DNA of 64,000 bases from Flavobacteriaceae bacterium. Lineage in GTDB: Bacteria > Bacteroidota > Bacteroidia > Flavobacteriales > Flavobacteriaceae. The position numbers were made by a program, and so were the translations under genes. Below the pieces are notes generated by a model, which saw only the letters and a program-made list of their open reading frames with translations, made no database searches and was not told the DNA's origin. This document shows, one piece after another, positions 1 through 9,987 of this stretch; within the stretch, counting starts at the first letter, position 1, and the number at the start of each line of letters is the position of its first letter. Location: positions 20,269-84,268 of the forward strand of contig JAHEHF010000004.1 in NCBI GenBank assembly GCA_024644745.1. The letters are read 5' to 3'.

Positions 1-6
1 TTTACG

Positions 7-960
7 CTACAATAAAGCGTTGATGATCTGTGTTTCGGTGATCCCTTCTGCTTCAGCCTTATAGTTCTTTACGATCCTATGGTGCAGAATGCCATGTGCA
101 ACCGCCTGTACATCGGCTATGTCAGGAGAGTATTTACCATGAATCGCAGCGAAGGCCTTTGCCGCCAAAACCAAATTTTGGGAAGCCCTCGGTCCGGCAC
201 CCCAGTCAATATAATTTTTAACGATCTCAGGAGCATGTTCCTGATTGGGTCTTGTACGGGTTGCAAGTTTTACCGCGTATTCGACCACATTGTCTGCAAT
301 GGGAATTCTTCTGATCAGGTGCTGGTATTCTATGATATCCTTATGGGTGAAAACCGGGTTGACCACTATATCTTCATCGTTGGTTGTGTTCTTCGCCACA
401 AAAACTTCTTCCTTAAAAGATGGATAATCCAGATAGATTGAGAACATGAACCGGTCCAACTGAGCCTCGGGCAAGGGATAGGTGCCTTCCTGTTCTATTG
501 GGTTCTGCGTCGCAAGAACAAAAAACGGCAGGTCAAGACTAAAATGATGTCCGGCCACCGTTACCGATTTTTCCTGCATGGCCTCAAGCAACGCTGCCTG
601 TGTTTTTGGGGGTGTACGGTTGATTTCATCAGCCAGAATAATATTGGCAAAAATTGGTCCCTTAATAAATTTAAAATGTCGGTTCTCATCCAAAATCTCA
701 CTTCCAAGAATGTCTGAAGGCATGAGGTCGGGTGTGAATTGTATCCTTTTAAAATCAAGTCCCAGCGCTTTGGCAACCGTGTTCACCAATAAGGTTTTTG
801 CCAATCCGGGGACCCCGATCAAAAGGGAGTGGCCACCGCAAAGAACCGATAGCAATACATGATCAACGGCATCGTGCTGCCCGACGATCACTTTTCCTAT
901 CTCTTTTTTTAAGAGCTGGTAATTTTCGACAAGGCTGTTGATTTTGGAAACATCAGACAT
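7..960 (-). CDS. MoxR-family AAA+ ATPase
   Basis: Walker A-like GVPGLAKT, Walker B ILADEINR, ATQNPIEQEGTYPLPEAQLDRF motif typical of MoxR ATPases. Confidence 0.95.
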   Translation of the reverse strand: MSDVSKINSLVENYQLLKKEIGKVIVGQHDAVDHVLLSVLCGGHSLLIGVPGLAKTLLVNTVAKALGLDFKRIQFTPDLMPSDILGSEILDENRHFKFIKGPIFANIILADEINRTPPKTQAALLEAMQEKSVTVAGHHFSLDLPFFVLATQNPIEQEGTYPLPEAQLDRFMFSIYLDYPSFKEEVFVAKNTTNDEDIVVNPVFTHKDIIEYQHLIRRIPIADNVVEYAVKLATRTRPNQEHAPEIVKNYIDWGAGPRASQNLVLAAKAFAAIHGKYSPDIADVQAVAHGILHHRIVKNYKAEAEGITETQIINALL

Positions 961-966
961 ATAGCT

Positions 967-2310
967 CTATTTTTTGGCCCAATTGCTCTTGAATTCACAG
1001 GGCATGTAAACTTCATTGATGTTGACATAGGTATCCTGAATTTTGTCCTCAGACCATTTCTCTATGGATTCTGTTTTCTTTTTTTGCAGTGCCAGCTCCA
1101 TGATCTTTACATAATCCTCCTTGAGATCAGCTACGTGTGCCTCGGTTCTGCTTTTAAGCAAAAGGATCTTAAACATTTTTTTTCCTTCACGTGTTTGATC
1201 CAAGAACACCTCGCTGATTTCCCCTTCCTCCAGGTTACTCACCTTTGAATAGAGTTCCGGATCCATTCGAGTCAGGTCAAAGTGGGTATCGCCCGAAACG
1301 GGATTCATTAATACCCCGCCGCTCAAACGTGTGTCCTTATCCTGTGAATATTTTAAAACAGCTTCTTCAAAAGGAATTTCCATTTTTAGAATTTGCTGTC
1401 GGTATTTTGTCAAAGAGTCTTTGACCTTCTCTGCTGCATATTCATCTGCTTTGGGCTGCATCAGTATATGGTATACATCCCTTTGTTTCCCTTTGATTTT
1501 TTCCACCATCAGAATATGGTATCCAAAATCCGATTTGAAAGGCTGAGAAATTTCGCCTTCTTCCATACTGAAAGCCGCCTCTTTAAATTCCTTTACAAAG
1601 GCACTGTTTCTTTCAATGGAATAAAAACCACTGTTTTGGGTTACTCCCGGATCATCTGAATACAGAATGGCTTTCATTTTAAAATTACCTCCATCTTCCA
1701 CTTCTTTCTTGATCTCATTGAGTCGGTCTATGGTCTTCTGAATTTCCTGTTCTGTGGGTTCAACATTGAGAACAATTTGCGAAAGTTCGATCTCGGCCCC
1801 GATCTCGGGTAAATTGTCTTCTTCCTTCAGGCTATTGTAATACCTTTTCACCTCTTCAGGAGTAATATCAATATCGTCAGTCAGTTTCTGCTGCATTTTC
1901 TGGATCAGGAGACCTTCCTTTTCAACTCTGTACAATTCGTCCTTGAGCTCCTTCATATTCTCAAATCCGTAAAGCTCAAGCATTTTTTCAGGTGAGCCAA
2001 GCTGCTGGGTAAAATAATCCGTTTTGCGCTGCACCTGCTGCTGGATTTCTCCTTCATTGACCACCACACTGTCAATAACCGCATGATGCGCCAGTAATTT
2101 CCGGTTCATGATCCGCTCAAGCATTTCACAATCACTTATTTCTGCCTGTCCTCCGCTTTGCTGTATCAATTCCTGTTTAAAGGCATCAATTTCTGAATCC
2201 AATACAATATTGTCTCCAACAACGGTGGCAACTCCATCAATTTTTATCTTTTCCTGGGCCTGGATTTGCAACACAAAAGCCGCTATGGCAATAAAAAATA
2301 TTCTTTTCAT
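967..2310 (-). CDS. SurA-like peptidylprolyl isomerase (periplasmic, parvulin type)
   Basis: Signal peptide MKRIFFIAIAAFVLQIQAQ; SurA N-like region; parvulin motifs (GFYSIERNSAFVKEFKEAAFSMEEGEISQPFKSDFGYHILMV). Start moved from 2325 to the internal Met preceding the signal peptide. Confidence 0.9.
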   Translation of the reverse strand: MKRIFFIAIAAFVLQIQAQEKIKIDGVATVVGDNIVLDSEIDAFKQELIQQSGGQAEISDCEMLERIMNRKLLAHHAVIDSVVVNEGEIQQQVQRKTDYFTQQLGSPEKMLELYGFENMKELKDELYRVEKEGLLIQKMQQKLTDDIDITPEEVKRYYNSLKEEDNLPEIGAEIELSQIVLNVEPTEQEIQKTIDRLNEIKKEVEDGGNFKMKAILYSDDPGVTQNSGFYSIERNSAFVKEFKEAAFSMEEGEISQPFKSDFGYHILMVEKIKGKQRDVYHILMQPKADEYAAEKVKDSLTKYRQQILKMEIPFEEAVLKYSQDKDTRLSGGVLMNPVSGDTHFDLTRMDPELYSKVSNLEEGEISEVFLDQTREGKKMFKILLLKSRTEAHVADLKEDYVKIMELALQKKKTESIEKWSEDKIQDTYVNINEVYMPCEFKSNWAKK

Positions 2311-2311
2311 C

Positions 2312-3142
2312 TTAATACTGTTCAAATTTTTTGTTTTTTATGGCGTCCACAATGATCGTTTTTTCAATACTATTCATGAGTTCAAGCTTTCGTTTGTGCA
2401 AGATCATTTGTCTGATTGTCGGAATCACGTAACTTTTAGGGGCAACTTCATTTCTATGAAGAATATCTCTAACTGTCAGCAAATATACTCCTAATGAATC
2501 TTCTTTCTGAATAAATTGATTCTTTTTTAAATTTTGCTCCTCCTTCAAAAAGCTAAGTTTTTTTTCAACTTCATTGTAATTTACCCAGATACTGTCATTG
2601 AAAGTAAATGAATAAAATTCAAGCTCCCTTTCCGTCAAAACCTGCAGATCTTCATCCTTGTCTGATTTAAACAATTTGATCAGTTCTTTTTTGTCGCTCA
2701 GGTCAGCACTGAAATGGATGTATTTTAATTGAATTAGATCCTCATTGAGCCTGTAAACATTTTTATTTGAATCGTAATAAAGATCTAAATCCTGTTCTGT
2801 GATCACTGTATCGAGCTCCTGCTGCAGCAATGCTTTCTTATAACGGTCTATCAAAAGCTCCTCTTCGTATTCTCTTACCAGTTTTTCGATCTCGTTATTG
2901 TCATCTTCTACATTGATCCTGGCCTTTTCCAGCATCAGTTCTTTGGTGGCCCATACTTTGATATAATTGTTCCGGTACAGCAAACTGTCTTCCTTACTAA
3001 GTCCCTCTGGTAAAACAGTATTCAGATCTGACGCATAAAGGTAATTGTCATTCACCCTTGCGACGACGCCTTCATCTATTATTTCCTGTTTACAGGAAAA
3101 CAAGGTGATACATATCAATATGCAGGTGATCATCCTTCTCAT
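2312..3142 (-). CDS. SurA-N-like lipoprotein lacking an obvious parvulin domain
   Basis: Lipobox LFSC; residues resemble a SurA/PpiC chaperone N-terminus (VVARVNDNYLYASDLN); no GYHIL-type parvulin motif; lies between two PPIase genes. Confidence 0.65.
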   Translation of the reverse strand: MRRMITCILICITLFSCKQEIIDEGVVARVNDNYLYASDLNTVLPEGLSKEDSLLYRNNYIKVWATKELMLEKARINVEDDNNEIEKLVREYEEELLIDRYKKALLQQELDTVITEQDLDLYYDSNKNVYRLNEDLIQLKYIHFSADLSDKKELIKLFKSDKDEDLQVLTERELEFYSFTFNDSIWVNYNEVEKKLSFLKEEQNLKKNQFIQKEDSLGVYLLTVRDILHRNEVAPKSYVIPTIRQMILHKRKLELMNSIEKTIIVDAIKNKKFEQY

Positions 3143-5034
3143 ACCTTATTCGAAAACCGCAGTTTCAGCTCTCTGTAGTTTTTATGGTTTAGTTTTACTT
3201 TGTAGGTATTCCTTAAATTTTCCACCCACTGTTTTTCAAGGTGATTCTGATAATCGTTCATCACCTCTCCTCTGGCTTCCATCAGTTCTTTTTGTTGCGG
3301 CTCAAAGATTTCAGATGCCTTGATGATGGTATAGTTATTTTTTTCTTCTTCAAAAATTTCAGAAACACCTTGTTCAAACTGATACTGTGAAGGAAGTTTC
3401 AAACTACCTTCCTCTAATTTTCCCTTACTGAATAAAACATGAATGGTGGCACCTTCATTGACAAGGCTTTTGATGCTATCAGCCGGCAGTTCCTGCTGCA
3501 TATATTCCCGAACGATCTCAGCCTTTTCCCTTTTAGTGCAGCTTGCAATGGTGAATGCCGCCCTTTTTTTCCAGACATATTCATCTCTTCGCTGCTCAAA
3601 AAACCGTTCCAAACCAAGGGAATCCTTTTCAGCTCTTTCCCAAATTTCCTTTTGCAACAATTCAAACAAAAGCAATCCATCACGGTATTCCTGATAGGTC
3701 AGTGCAAATTCCTGACTGGTCTCCTCGAGATGTGCCTTGTAATAATCGATGATCATCGCATTTTTAAATTCTTCAAACAGGTCGCCGGTGTTTTTTTGTT
3801 TTGACTGCTTACTGAATTCATAAAGATCATTTGCAGTATAATACTCATTAACAATCCTTAAAATTGTATCATTTTTATTTTTCATTTCAGCAGATCCAGC
3901 ATAGGCATACACTTTGTCCCGGTCTGTTGCTATGTCATAATCCATAGCTATTTTTTGCGCCAGGGATCTTTCAACATAGCCTGCCCTGCTGCTGTTTTTG
4001 ACTTTGCCCTCAAGTCTCGAATGGAGATCTGCAAAAGAAGGAACCGGATATTTCTTGAGTAGCTTTAAAATGTGCCATCCATAAGCCGATTGAAAGGGCT
4101 CTGAAAAATCTCCCTCTTTTTTCAGGCCGAATGCGACCTCTTCAAAGGGCTTGATCATTCTGCCTGTACCGAATTTTGGCAATACGCCTCCCTTTTGAGC
4201 GGAACTCGGATCATCTGAATGATCTTTGGCTATGGTACCAAAATCGCCTCCCTGCTCCAGCTTTTTATAAATGTCGTCAATTTTTTGCCTGGCGGAATCA
4301 CCATTCAGGCTATCATTTTTAGCCATGATATGTGCAACCTGAACTTCCCCCGGGGATTTTCTTTTGTCATTGACCTTTAATATATGGTAGCCAAACTGTG
4401 TCCTGAAAGGGCTTGAAATTTCTCCGATTTCGGTGTTGTACGCTGCATTTTCAAAGGGGTAAACCATGGAAAAAGCAGAAAAATAACCCAGATCACCATA
4501 ATTTATTTTAACTGAAGGATCCTCTGAATATGTTTTCGCAACACTGTCGAAAGGGTCACCCGCAAGAATACTGGCTCTTGCCTCAAGAATTCTTTGATAA
4601 GCCTCAAGTGTATCTTTAGGAGCTGCATTTTCCTCCAGTTTTAGCAGAATGTGACTTGCACGTACTTCTTCAATGGTCCTTTCATAAGCCTCTTTGATCA
4701 GGCCTTCTGTTGCCTCCGGGTTTTGCAGATAAGGTTGTATGAGTTGCTCCCTGTACTTTTGCAGTTCTTCAATATAGGTGTTTGAAGTGTCCAGACCCAT
4801 GTCACGGGCCTGTCTCAGTTTCAGTTTAAAATCAACGAAAAGATCAAAATATTCCTTAAAATCCTTTTGCTGCTCATCAACCAGGATGTCCTTGTTCTTT
4901 TCAAAGACCCTTATAAACTCATCATTATAAACCTCTTCACCCTCAATACTGAAAAGCACCTTGTCCTGATCCTGAGCCTGCATCAGGCCCCCAATAAGAA
5001 GTGCAGATAAGATGACAACTTTTTTTATCCTCAT
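3139..5034 (-). CDS. Peptidylprolyl isomerase with two parvulin domains
   Basis: Two parvulin repeats (GDLGYFSAFSMVYPFENAAYNTEIGEISSPFRTQFGYHILKV and GGVLPKFGTGRMIKPFEEVAFGLKKEGDFSEPFQSAYGWHILKL); signal peptide starting at MRIKKVVILSALLIGGLMQAQ, so start refined from 5079. Confidence 0.9.
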   Translation of the reverse strand: MRIKKVVILSALLIGGLMQAQDQDKVLFSIEGEEVYNDEFIRVFEKNKDILVDEQQKDFKEYFDLFVDFKLKLRQARDMGLDTSNTYIEELQKYREQLIQPYLQNPEATEGLIKEAYERTIEEVRASHILLKLEENAAPKDTLEAYQRILEARASILAGDPFDSVAKTYSEDPSVKINYGDLGYFSAFSMVYPFENAAYNTEIGEISSPFRTQFGYHILKVNDKRKSPGEVQVAHIMAKNDSLNGDSARQKIDDIYKKLEQGGDFGTIAKDHSDDPSSAQKGGVLPKFGTGRMIKPFEEVAFGLKKEGDFSEPFQSAYGWHILKLLKKYPVPSFADLHSRLEGKVKNSSRAGYVERSLAQKIAMDYDIATDRDKVYAYAGSAEMKNKNDTILRIVNEYYTANDLYEFSKQSKQKNTGDLFEEFKNAMIIDYYKAHLEETSQEFALTYQEYRDGLLLFELLQKEIWERAEKDSLGLERFFEQRRDEYVWKKRAAFTIASCTKREKAEIVREYMQQELPADSIKSLVNEGATIHVLFSKGKLEEGSLKLPSQYQFEQGVSEIFEEEKNNYTIIKASEIFEPQQKELMEARGEVMNDYQNHLEKQWVENLRNTYKVKLNHKNYRELKLRFSNKV

Positions 5035-5116
5035 TTTCAAATGTTTCCTATCTGTTTTGGATTTGATTAAAACGGTCAAAAATATTTTTTATTTTTTAAA
5101 ACAGCTGTTAAAAATA

Positions 5117-5398
5117 TCACAAAGAAATAACGCCCTCCACCTTGGAAACCTCTTGATATTTTAAGATTATTGTATCTGCCGATTCCATTTTTACCAAAAT
5201 GGTTAGACTTGTATATTTCCCTGTTTTAGACGGTTTTGAACTGATTACTGCCCCCAGATTGTCAAAGATGGTTTCGATTTCTTTGAATTTTTCATCACTC
5301 GAAGGAATGATAAACTTAAACATGTATTTTGTGGGAAAAGTAGTGGTCTCTATGAGGCTCACTTTCAATTTTTTATAAAATTCAGACTCCTTGCTCAT
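5117..5398 (-). CDS. DUF493 family protein
   Basis: Small 93 aa protein, FPTKYMFKFIIPS... matches the DUF493/YbeD-like pattern. Confidence 0.75.
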   Translation of the reverse strand: MSKESEFYKKLKVSLIETTTFPTKYMFKFIIPSSDEKFKEIETIFDNLGAVISSKPSKTGKYTSLTILVKMESADTIILKYQEVSKVEGVISL

Positions 5399-5485
5399 CG
5401 CTCAATATTTCAATTTTTAAAGTCTACAAATTTACAATTATTATTTTCTTAATTTTGAATTTGGAATAAGAATAATTCTCAATCC

Positions 5486-6025
5486 TTGAAACAGCAAAAA
5501 ATAGTCATAACCGGAGGTCCCGGGACCGGTAAATCTACGGTCATTGAAAAATTAATGAAACTGGAGTTTACCTGTATGCCTGAAATTTCAAGAATGATTA
5601 CAAGAGAGGCCCAGCAGACAGGAGTTGAACAATTGTTTTTAAAAGAGCCTTTGCTGTTCAGTGAAATGCTGCTACAGGGCAGAATCGATCAGTTTCAGAA
5701 CGCTGAGGAACTGGGCCATGATATTGTTTTTTTTGACCGAGGAATTCCCGATATTTTCGGATATCTTAATTACGTACAACTGGATTATCCCATGAATTTT
5801 TTCCGTCAAAGCATAAAATTCAGATACAACAAAATTTTTATGATGCCTCCCTGGAAGGACATTTATCGAACAGATAATGAAAGATACGAGACCTACGAGC
5901 AATCCCTGGTTATTTATGATTTCCTGGTCAAAGCTTATCAAAAGCTGGATTATGAAATTATTACGGTTCCTGAAAACAAAATAGAAAGCAGGGTGGAATT
6001 TATTTTAAATGCGTTGGAATCATAA
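5486..6025 (+). CDS. AAA family ATPase (NTP-binding, NadR/AAA_28-like)
   Basis: P-loop GGPGTGKST, FFDRGIPDI motif; TTG start. Confidence 0.8.
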   Translation: MKQQKIVITGGPGTGKSTVIEKLMKLEFTCMPEISRMITREAQQTGVEQLFLKEPLLFSEMLLQGRIDQFQNAEELGHDIVFFDRGIPDIFGYLNYVQLDYPMNFFRQSIKFRYNKIFMMPPWKDIYRTDNERYETYEQSLVIYDFLVKAYQKLDYEIITVPENKIESRVEFILNALES

Positions 6026-6026
6026 G

Positions 6027-7928
6027 ATGGAAAGGGCTCAGGAATTGCTGTTAAAACACTGGGGGTACCAATATTTCAAGGAACCTCAGGCTGCTGTCAT
6101 AGAAAATGTCCTCAAACAAAAGGACAGCTTTGTCATGCTGCCCACGGGTGCCGGAAAATCACTATGCTATCAACTCCCCTCCCTGATGATGGAAGGGATC
6201 TGTCTTGTCATTTCACCTCTGATAGCCCTCATGGAAGACCAGGTACAGAGTCTTGAAAAAAAAGGAATCAGGGGAATGATGCTGAGTTCCAAACTCAACA
6301 GGCATGAAACCATCATGGCTTTTGACAATTTGCAGTTTGGCGGCTACAAATTTCTATACCTTTCTCCTGAAAAATTACAATCTGAATTCATTCAGGAGAA
6401 AATTGCCCAACTCAAACTTTGCCTGATCGCCATTGATGAGGCACATTGTATTTCAGAATGGGGGCATGATTTCAGACCAGCTTATATGAAAATACCTGCT
6501 TTGACAGCACTGCACCCTGAAACCCCTCTCATTGCCTTAACCGCATCTGCCACACCCCGGGTCAAAGAGGACATCATGGAACATTTACAACTTGAGAAGG
6601 CCCAGGTCTTTGAAAGATCCTTTGCAAGACCCAATCTTAAAATTAAAATGCTTCGCACCGAAGATATTCTGGGCACCCTGTGCCAGCTGTTAAAGCCGCT
6701 TACAGAACCAGCTATTGTTTATGTGGGAACAAGAAAAGATTCCATTCAGTTCTCAAATTACCTGAACCGGCAAAATATAGCTGCCACTTCATACCACGGG
6801 GGGCTTTCAAATGATGAAAAAACCAGGAAACTCCTCAGCTGGAAACAGGAAACAAATCCGGTTATGGTGGCAACCAATGCATTTGGAATGGGAATCGATA
6901 AGGCCAATGTGAGAATGATCATTCATACCCACCTTCCTCAAAGTCCTGAAAACTATATGCAGGAAATTGGACGTGCAGGAAGAGATCAGGTCAATTCAAG
7001 TGCGCTGCTGCTCTATAATGATGGTATCATTCACAATAGCAGGAACATGTTAGAGAAGACAATGGCCACAGCTGAATTTTGTAAAAAAGTATACAAGAAG
7101 CTGAATGATTATTACCAAATTGGGCAGGGTGAATTGTCAGAATCAATTTTTGATTTTGACCTCCAGGAGTTCAGCAGGACCTATAAACTCCCATTGGTGA
7201 AAACCTTAACAGCCATCAACCACTTGCATCATGAAAATGTATTGTTTTACAATCAATATCCGAATCAACGCTCAAGAGTAAGAGTCATAGAAAAAGGGAA
7301 CAGGCTTTACGACATCCAGCACCAGCAAAAAACACCGGGCAAGGTATTACAGCTTTTGTTGAGAAATTACGGGGGGATCCATGACCAGATGATCACCATA
7401 AGTGAGGGACTGCTTGCACAAAAATTGAATCTGAACTTCAAAGAGGTTGTCGCTGCGCTTCACTTGCTTGACAATGATCAAGTCATCAGCTATAAAAGAG
7501 CTACTGAGCTTATTCAACTCAAATTTCTTGTTCCCAGAGAAGACAATTTTGTTTATCACGCCATCTCCAGACATGTCGAATTAAGAAATAAAACCAAATT
7601 ATCGAAATCAAAGGCCATGCGGCTTCTGATAGAGAACAACCATCTTTGCCGGCAAGTTCAGTTGCTTTCCTATTTTGGCGAAAAGGATATTCAAGATTGT
7701 GGCCTGTGTGATGTATGTTTGGATAAAAATAAAACGGCACGGATAAATTATCGTTCCATGGCAATAAAAATACAGGGCTTATTTCAAGGTTCCGGTTCCC
7801 TAAATGCCAATGAAATAGCTATGGCGCTCGAGCTCGATAAAAAAGATGTGGTAAAAACCTTGCAATTAATGGTTGAAAGCAATTCTATCCGTTTAAATTT
7901 GCAGAAGAAATTTGAATGGGTGGAATGA
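6027..7928 (+). CDS. recQ: RecQ-family ATP-dependent DNA helicase (paralog 1, with Zn-binding Cys cluster)
   Basis: MLPTGAGKSLCYQLP, IDEAHCISEWGHDFRP, GRAGRD motifs; C-terminal CRQVQLLSYFGEKDIQDCGLCDVC. Start refined to ATG 6027, just after the upstream stop. Confidence 0.95.
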   Translation: MERAQELLLKHWGYQYFKEPQAAVIENVLKQKDSFVMLPTGAGKSLCYQLPSLMMEGICLVISPLIALMEDQVQSLEKKGIRGMMLSSKLNRHETIMAFDNLQFGGYKFLYLSPEKLQSEFIQEKIAQLKLCLIAIDEAHCISEWGHDFRPAYMKIPALTALHPETPLIALTASATPRVKEDIMEHLQLEKAQVFERSFARPNLKIKMLRTEDILGTLCQLLKPLTEPAIVYVGTRKDSIQFSNYLNRQNIAATSYHGGLSNDEKTRKLLSWKQETNPVMVATNAFGMGIDKANVRMIIHTHLPQSPENYMQEIGRAGRDQVNSSALLLYNDGIIHNSRNMLEKTMATAEFCKKVYKKLNDYYQIGQGELSESIFDFDLQEFSRTYKLPLVKTLTAINHLHHENVLFYNQYPNQRSRVRVIEKGNRLYDIQHQQKTPGKVLQLLLRNYGGIHDQMITISEGLLAQKLNLNFKEVVAALHLLDNDQVISYKRATELIQLKFLVPREDNFVYHAISRHVELRNKTKLSKSKAMRLLIENNHLCRQVQLLSYFGEKDIQDCGLCDVCLDKNKTARINYRSMAIKIQGLFQGSGSLNANEIAMALELDKKDVVKTLQLMVESNSIRLNLQKKFEWVE

Positions 7929-8869
7929 AAGATATTCGCATTGTTTTTATGGGTACGCCCGACTTCGCCGTGGCTTCGTTAAAAAGACTGATAGAATCAG
8001 GTTATCATATCGTTGGGGTCATAACCGCCCCTGACAGGCCTGCAGGAAGAGGCCGCAAATTAAATGAATCTGCCGTAAAAAAATATGCCCTTTCGCAGGG
8101 TCTTGAAGTTTTGCAGCCGACCAATTTAAAGGACCCTGTTTTTTTAAATCAATTGGATGCATTAAAACCTGACCTTCAAGTCGTAGTTGCATTCAGGATG
8201 CTTCCGGTTCAGGTCTGGAGCAATCCCAAACTCGGCACTTTTAACCTGCATGCCTCCCTGTTACCCGATTACAGAGGGGCTGCCCCGATCAACTGGGCCA
8301 TAATCAATGGAGAGAATCAAACCGGAGTCACTACTTTTTTCATTAATGAGGACATTGACACAGGCGCTATTTTGAAACAGGAGCGTATTTCAATAGGAGA
8401 TTCAGAAACAGCAGGAGAACTCCATGACAAGTTGATGGACCAGGGCAGCAAGCTCGTACTGGACACCGTTGAAATGATTATTGACGGTCACGCAGATCCC
8501 ATACCTCAGGAAGACAAGACGGAAAAACTGGCCCCGAAGCTCAATAAGGAGAATTGCAGGATCAACTGGAATTGGCCCAAAAAGAAAATATTTGACCTGA
8601 TCAGAGGCCTCAGCCCTTATCCTGGTGCCTGGACGATGCTGCACAATGGAACAGAAACCATTGAGCTCAAAATTTACAGAACGAAAATGATTGATGAATC
8701 CCATCAGAAGGAAGCAGGAAGTCTGCTCATCTCTAAGAAGAAAATCATGGTTGCGGTGGCAGGAGGATACATTGACATCCTTGAATTAAAAATGGCAGGG
8801 AAGCGTAAAATGGATGCCCTGAGTTTACGCAACGGATATGATTTCAAAGAGAATTGCAAATTGATCTAA
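7925..8869 (+). CDS. fmt: Methionyl-tRNA formyltransferase
   Basis: FMGTPDFAVASL, NLHASLLPDYRGAAPINWAIINGE motifs; ATGA overlap with the recQ stop. Confidence 0.97.
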   Translation: MKDIRIVFMGTPDFAVASLKRLIESGYHIVGVITAPDRPAGRGRKLNESAVKKYALSQGLEVLQPTNLKDPVFLNQLDALKPDLQVVVAFRMLPVQVWSNPKLGTFNLHASLLPDYRGAAPINWAIINGENQTGVTTFFINEDIDTGAILKQERISIGDSETAGELHDKLMDQGSKLVLDTVEMIIDGHADPIPQEDKTEKLAPKLNKENCRINWNWPKKKIFDLIRGLSPYPGAWTMLHNGTETIELKIYRTKMIDESHQKEAGSLLISKKKIMVAVAGGYIDILELKMAGKRKMDALSLRNGYDFKENCKLI

Positions 8870-8975
8870 ACACAATAATGGTAAGGACTTAGGGACATTT
8901 TACTTCATTATTTCCAAGTTTATCAACAAATTGAAGTTAATTATTAACAATATGAACCTTTTTGAGGCCTAAAAC

Positions 8976-9005
8976 TTGCGTAAACCCTTATAAAATCTAT
9001 ATTTG
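8976..9005 (+). promoter_or_regulatory. Bacteroidota sigma70-type promoter for the HU gene
   Basis: TTG (8976-8978), 19-nt spacer, TATATTTG (8998-9005), matching TTG-N17-23-TAnnTTTG. Confidence 0.65.
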
Positions 9006-9061
9006 TTATGCTATTGAAAGGCAAAAAAATGAATATTTAACCAATTTTAAAATTTTTAATT

Positions 9062-9334
9062 ATGAACAAATCAGATTTAATTGAATCTATGGCAACTAAT
9101 GCCGGGATTTCAAAAGCTGCTGCTGGAAAAGCATTAGACGCTATGATGAAGAGCATCACAGGTGAATTAATGACAGGGGGTAGAGTATCATTGGTAGGAT
9201 TCGGTTCTTTTTCAGTTTCTGAAAGAGCTGCTAGAGACGGAAGAAATCCTCAAACTGGAGCTACAATAAAAATACCTGCAAGAAAGGTTGTTAAATTTAA
9301 GGCAGGATCTGAATTAAAAGATTCAGTGAACTAG
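9062..9334 (+). CDS. HU-family DNA-binding protein
   Basis: 90 aa; [11 protein letters not shown]...[37 protein letters not shown]. Confidence 0.97.
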   Translation: MNKSDLIESMATNAGISKAAAGKALDAMMKSITGELMTGGRVSLVGFGSFSVSERAARDGRNPQTGATIKIPARKVVKFKAGSELKDSVN

Positions 9335-9356
9335 TCAATCACAACGAAATTTATAT

Positions 9357-9387
9357 AAAAACCCTCTTTTTTCGGAGGGTTTTTTTA
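9357..9387 (+). terminator. Rho-independent terminator of the HU gene
   Basis: ACCCTC-TTTTTTCG-GAGGGT stem followed by TTTTTTT. Confidence 0.85.
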
Positions 9388-9427
9388 TTAATTATTTTTT
9401 TGTACATTTAATCAGAACTTATTTAGT

Positions 9428-9985
9428 ATGACAACTTTAAAACCGACAAAAGGGAAATTGCTGATAGCAGAACCTTCTATTTTAAGCGACAGCTCCTTTA
9501 ACAGGTCAGTTGTTTTACTGACCGAACATAATGACCTCGGCTCGGTTGGTTTTATTTTTAACAAGCCATCTCCTTATACCATAAATGACCTCATTCCTGA
9601 TATTGAGTCTTCACTCAATGTATATATCGGCGGACCGGTTTCTGAAGACAATCTGTATTTTGTTCACAAAGTGCCTGAATTGATACCTGATAGTATCGAA
9701 ATTGGCAATGGCATTTATTGGGGTGGTGATTTTGAGACCATTCAGGATCTCCTGAAAGAAGACATTCTTTCAAAACATGACATCAGGTTCTTTTTGGGAT
9801 ATTCAGGTTGGAGTGAACAACAACTCGAAGAAGAACTTCAGACAACTTCTTGGCTGATTGTGGAAAACAATTTTAAGAATCTGTTTAAAATCAATCACAA
9901 CAGCTTCTGGAAAGATGAATTGATCAAATTTGGAGGCATCTATCAATTATGGGCCAACGCTCCTATCGACCCGAGCCTGAATTAA
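9428..9985 (+). CDS. YqgE/AlgH family protein
   Basis: KGKLLIAEPSILSDSSFNRSVVLLTEHNDLGSVGFIFNKP; YIGGPVSEDNLYFVH. Confidence 0.93.
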   Translation: MTTLKPTKGKLLIAEPSILSDSSFNRSVVLLTEHNDLGSVGFIFNKPSPYTINDLIPDIESSLNVYIGGPVSEDNLYFVHKVPELIPDSIEIGNGIYWGGDFETIQDLLKEDILSKHDIRFFLGYSGWSEQQLEEELQTTSWLIVENNFKNLFKINHNSFWKDELIKFGGIYQLWANAPIDPSLN

Positions 9986-9987
9986 TT

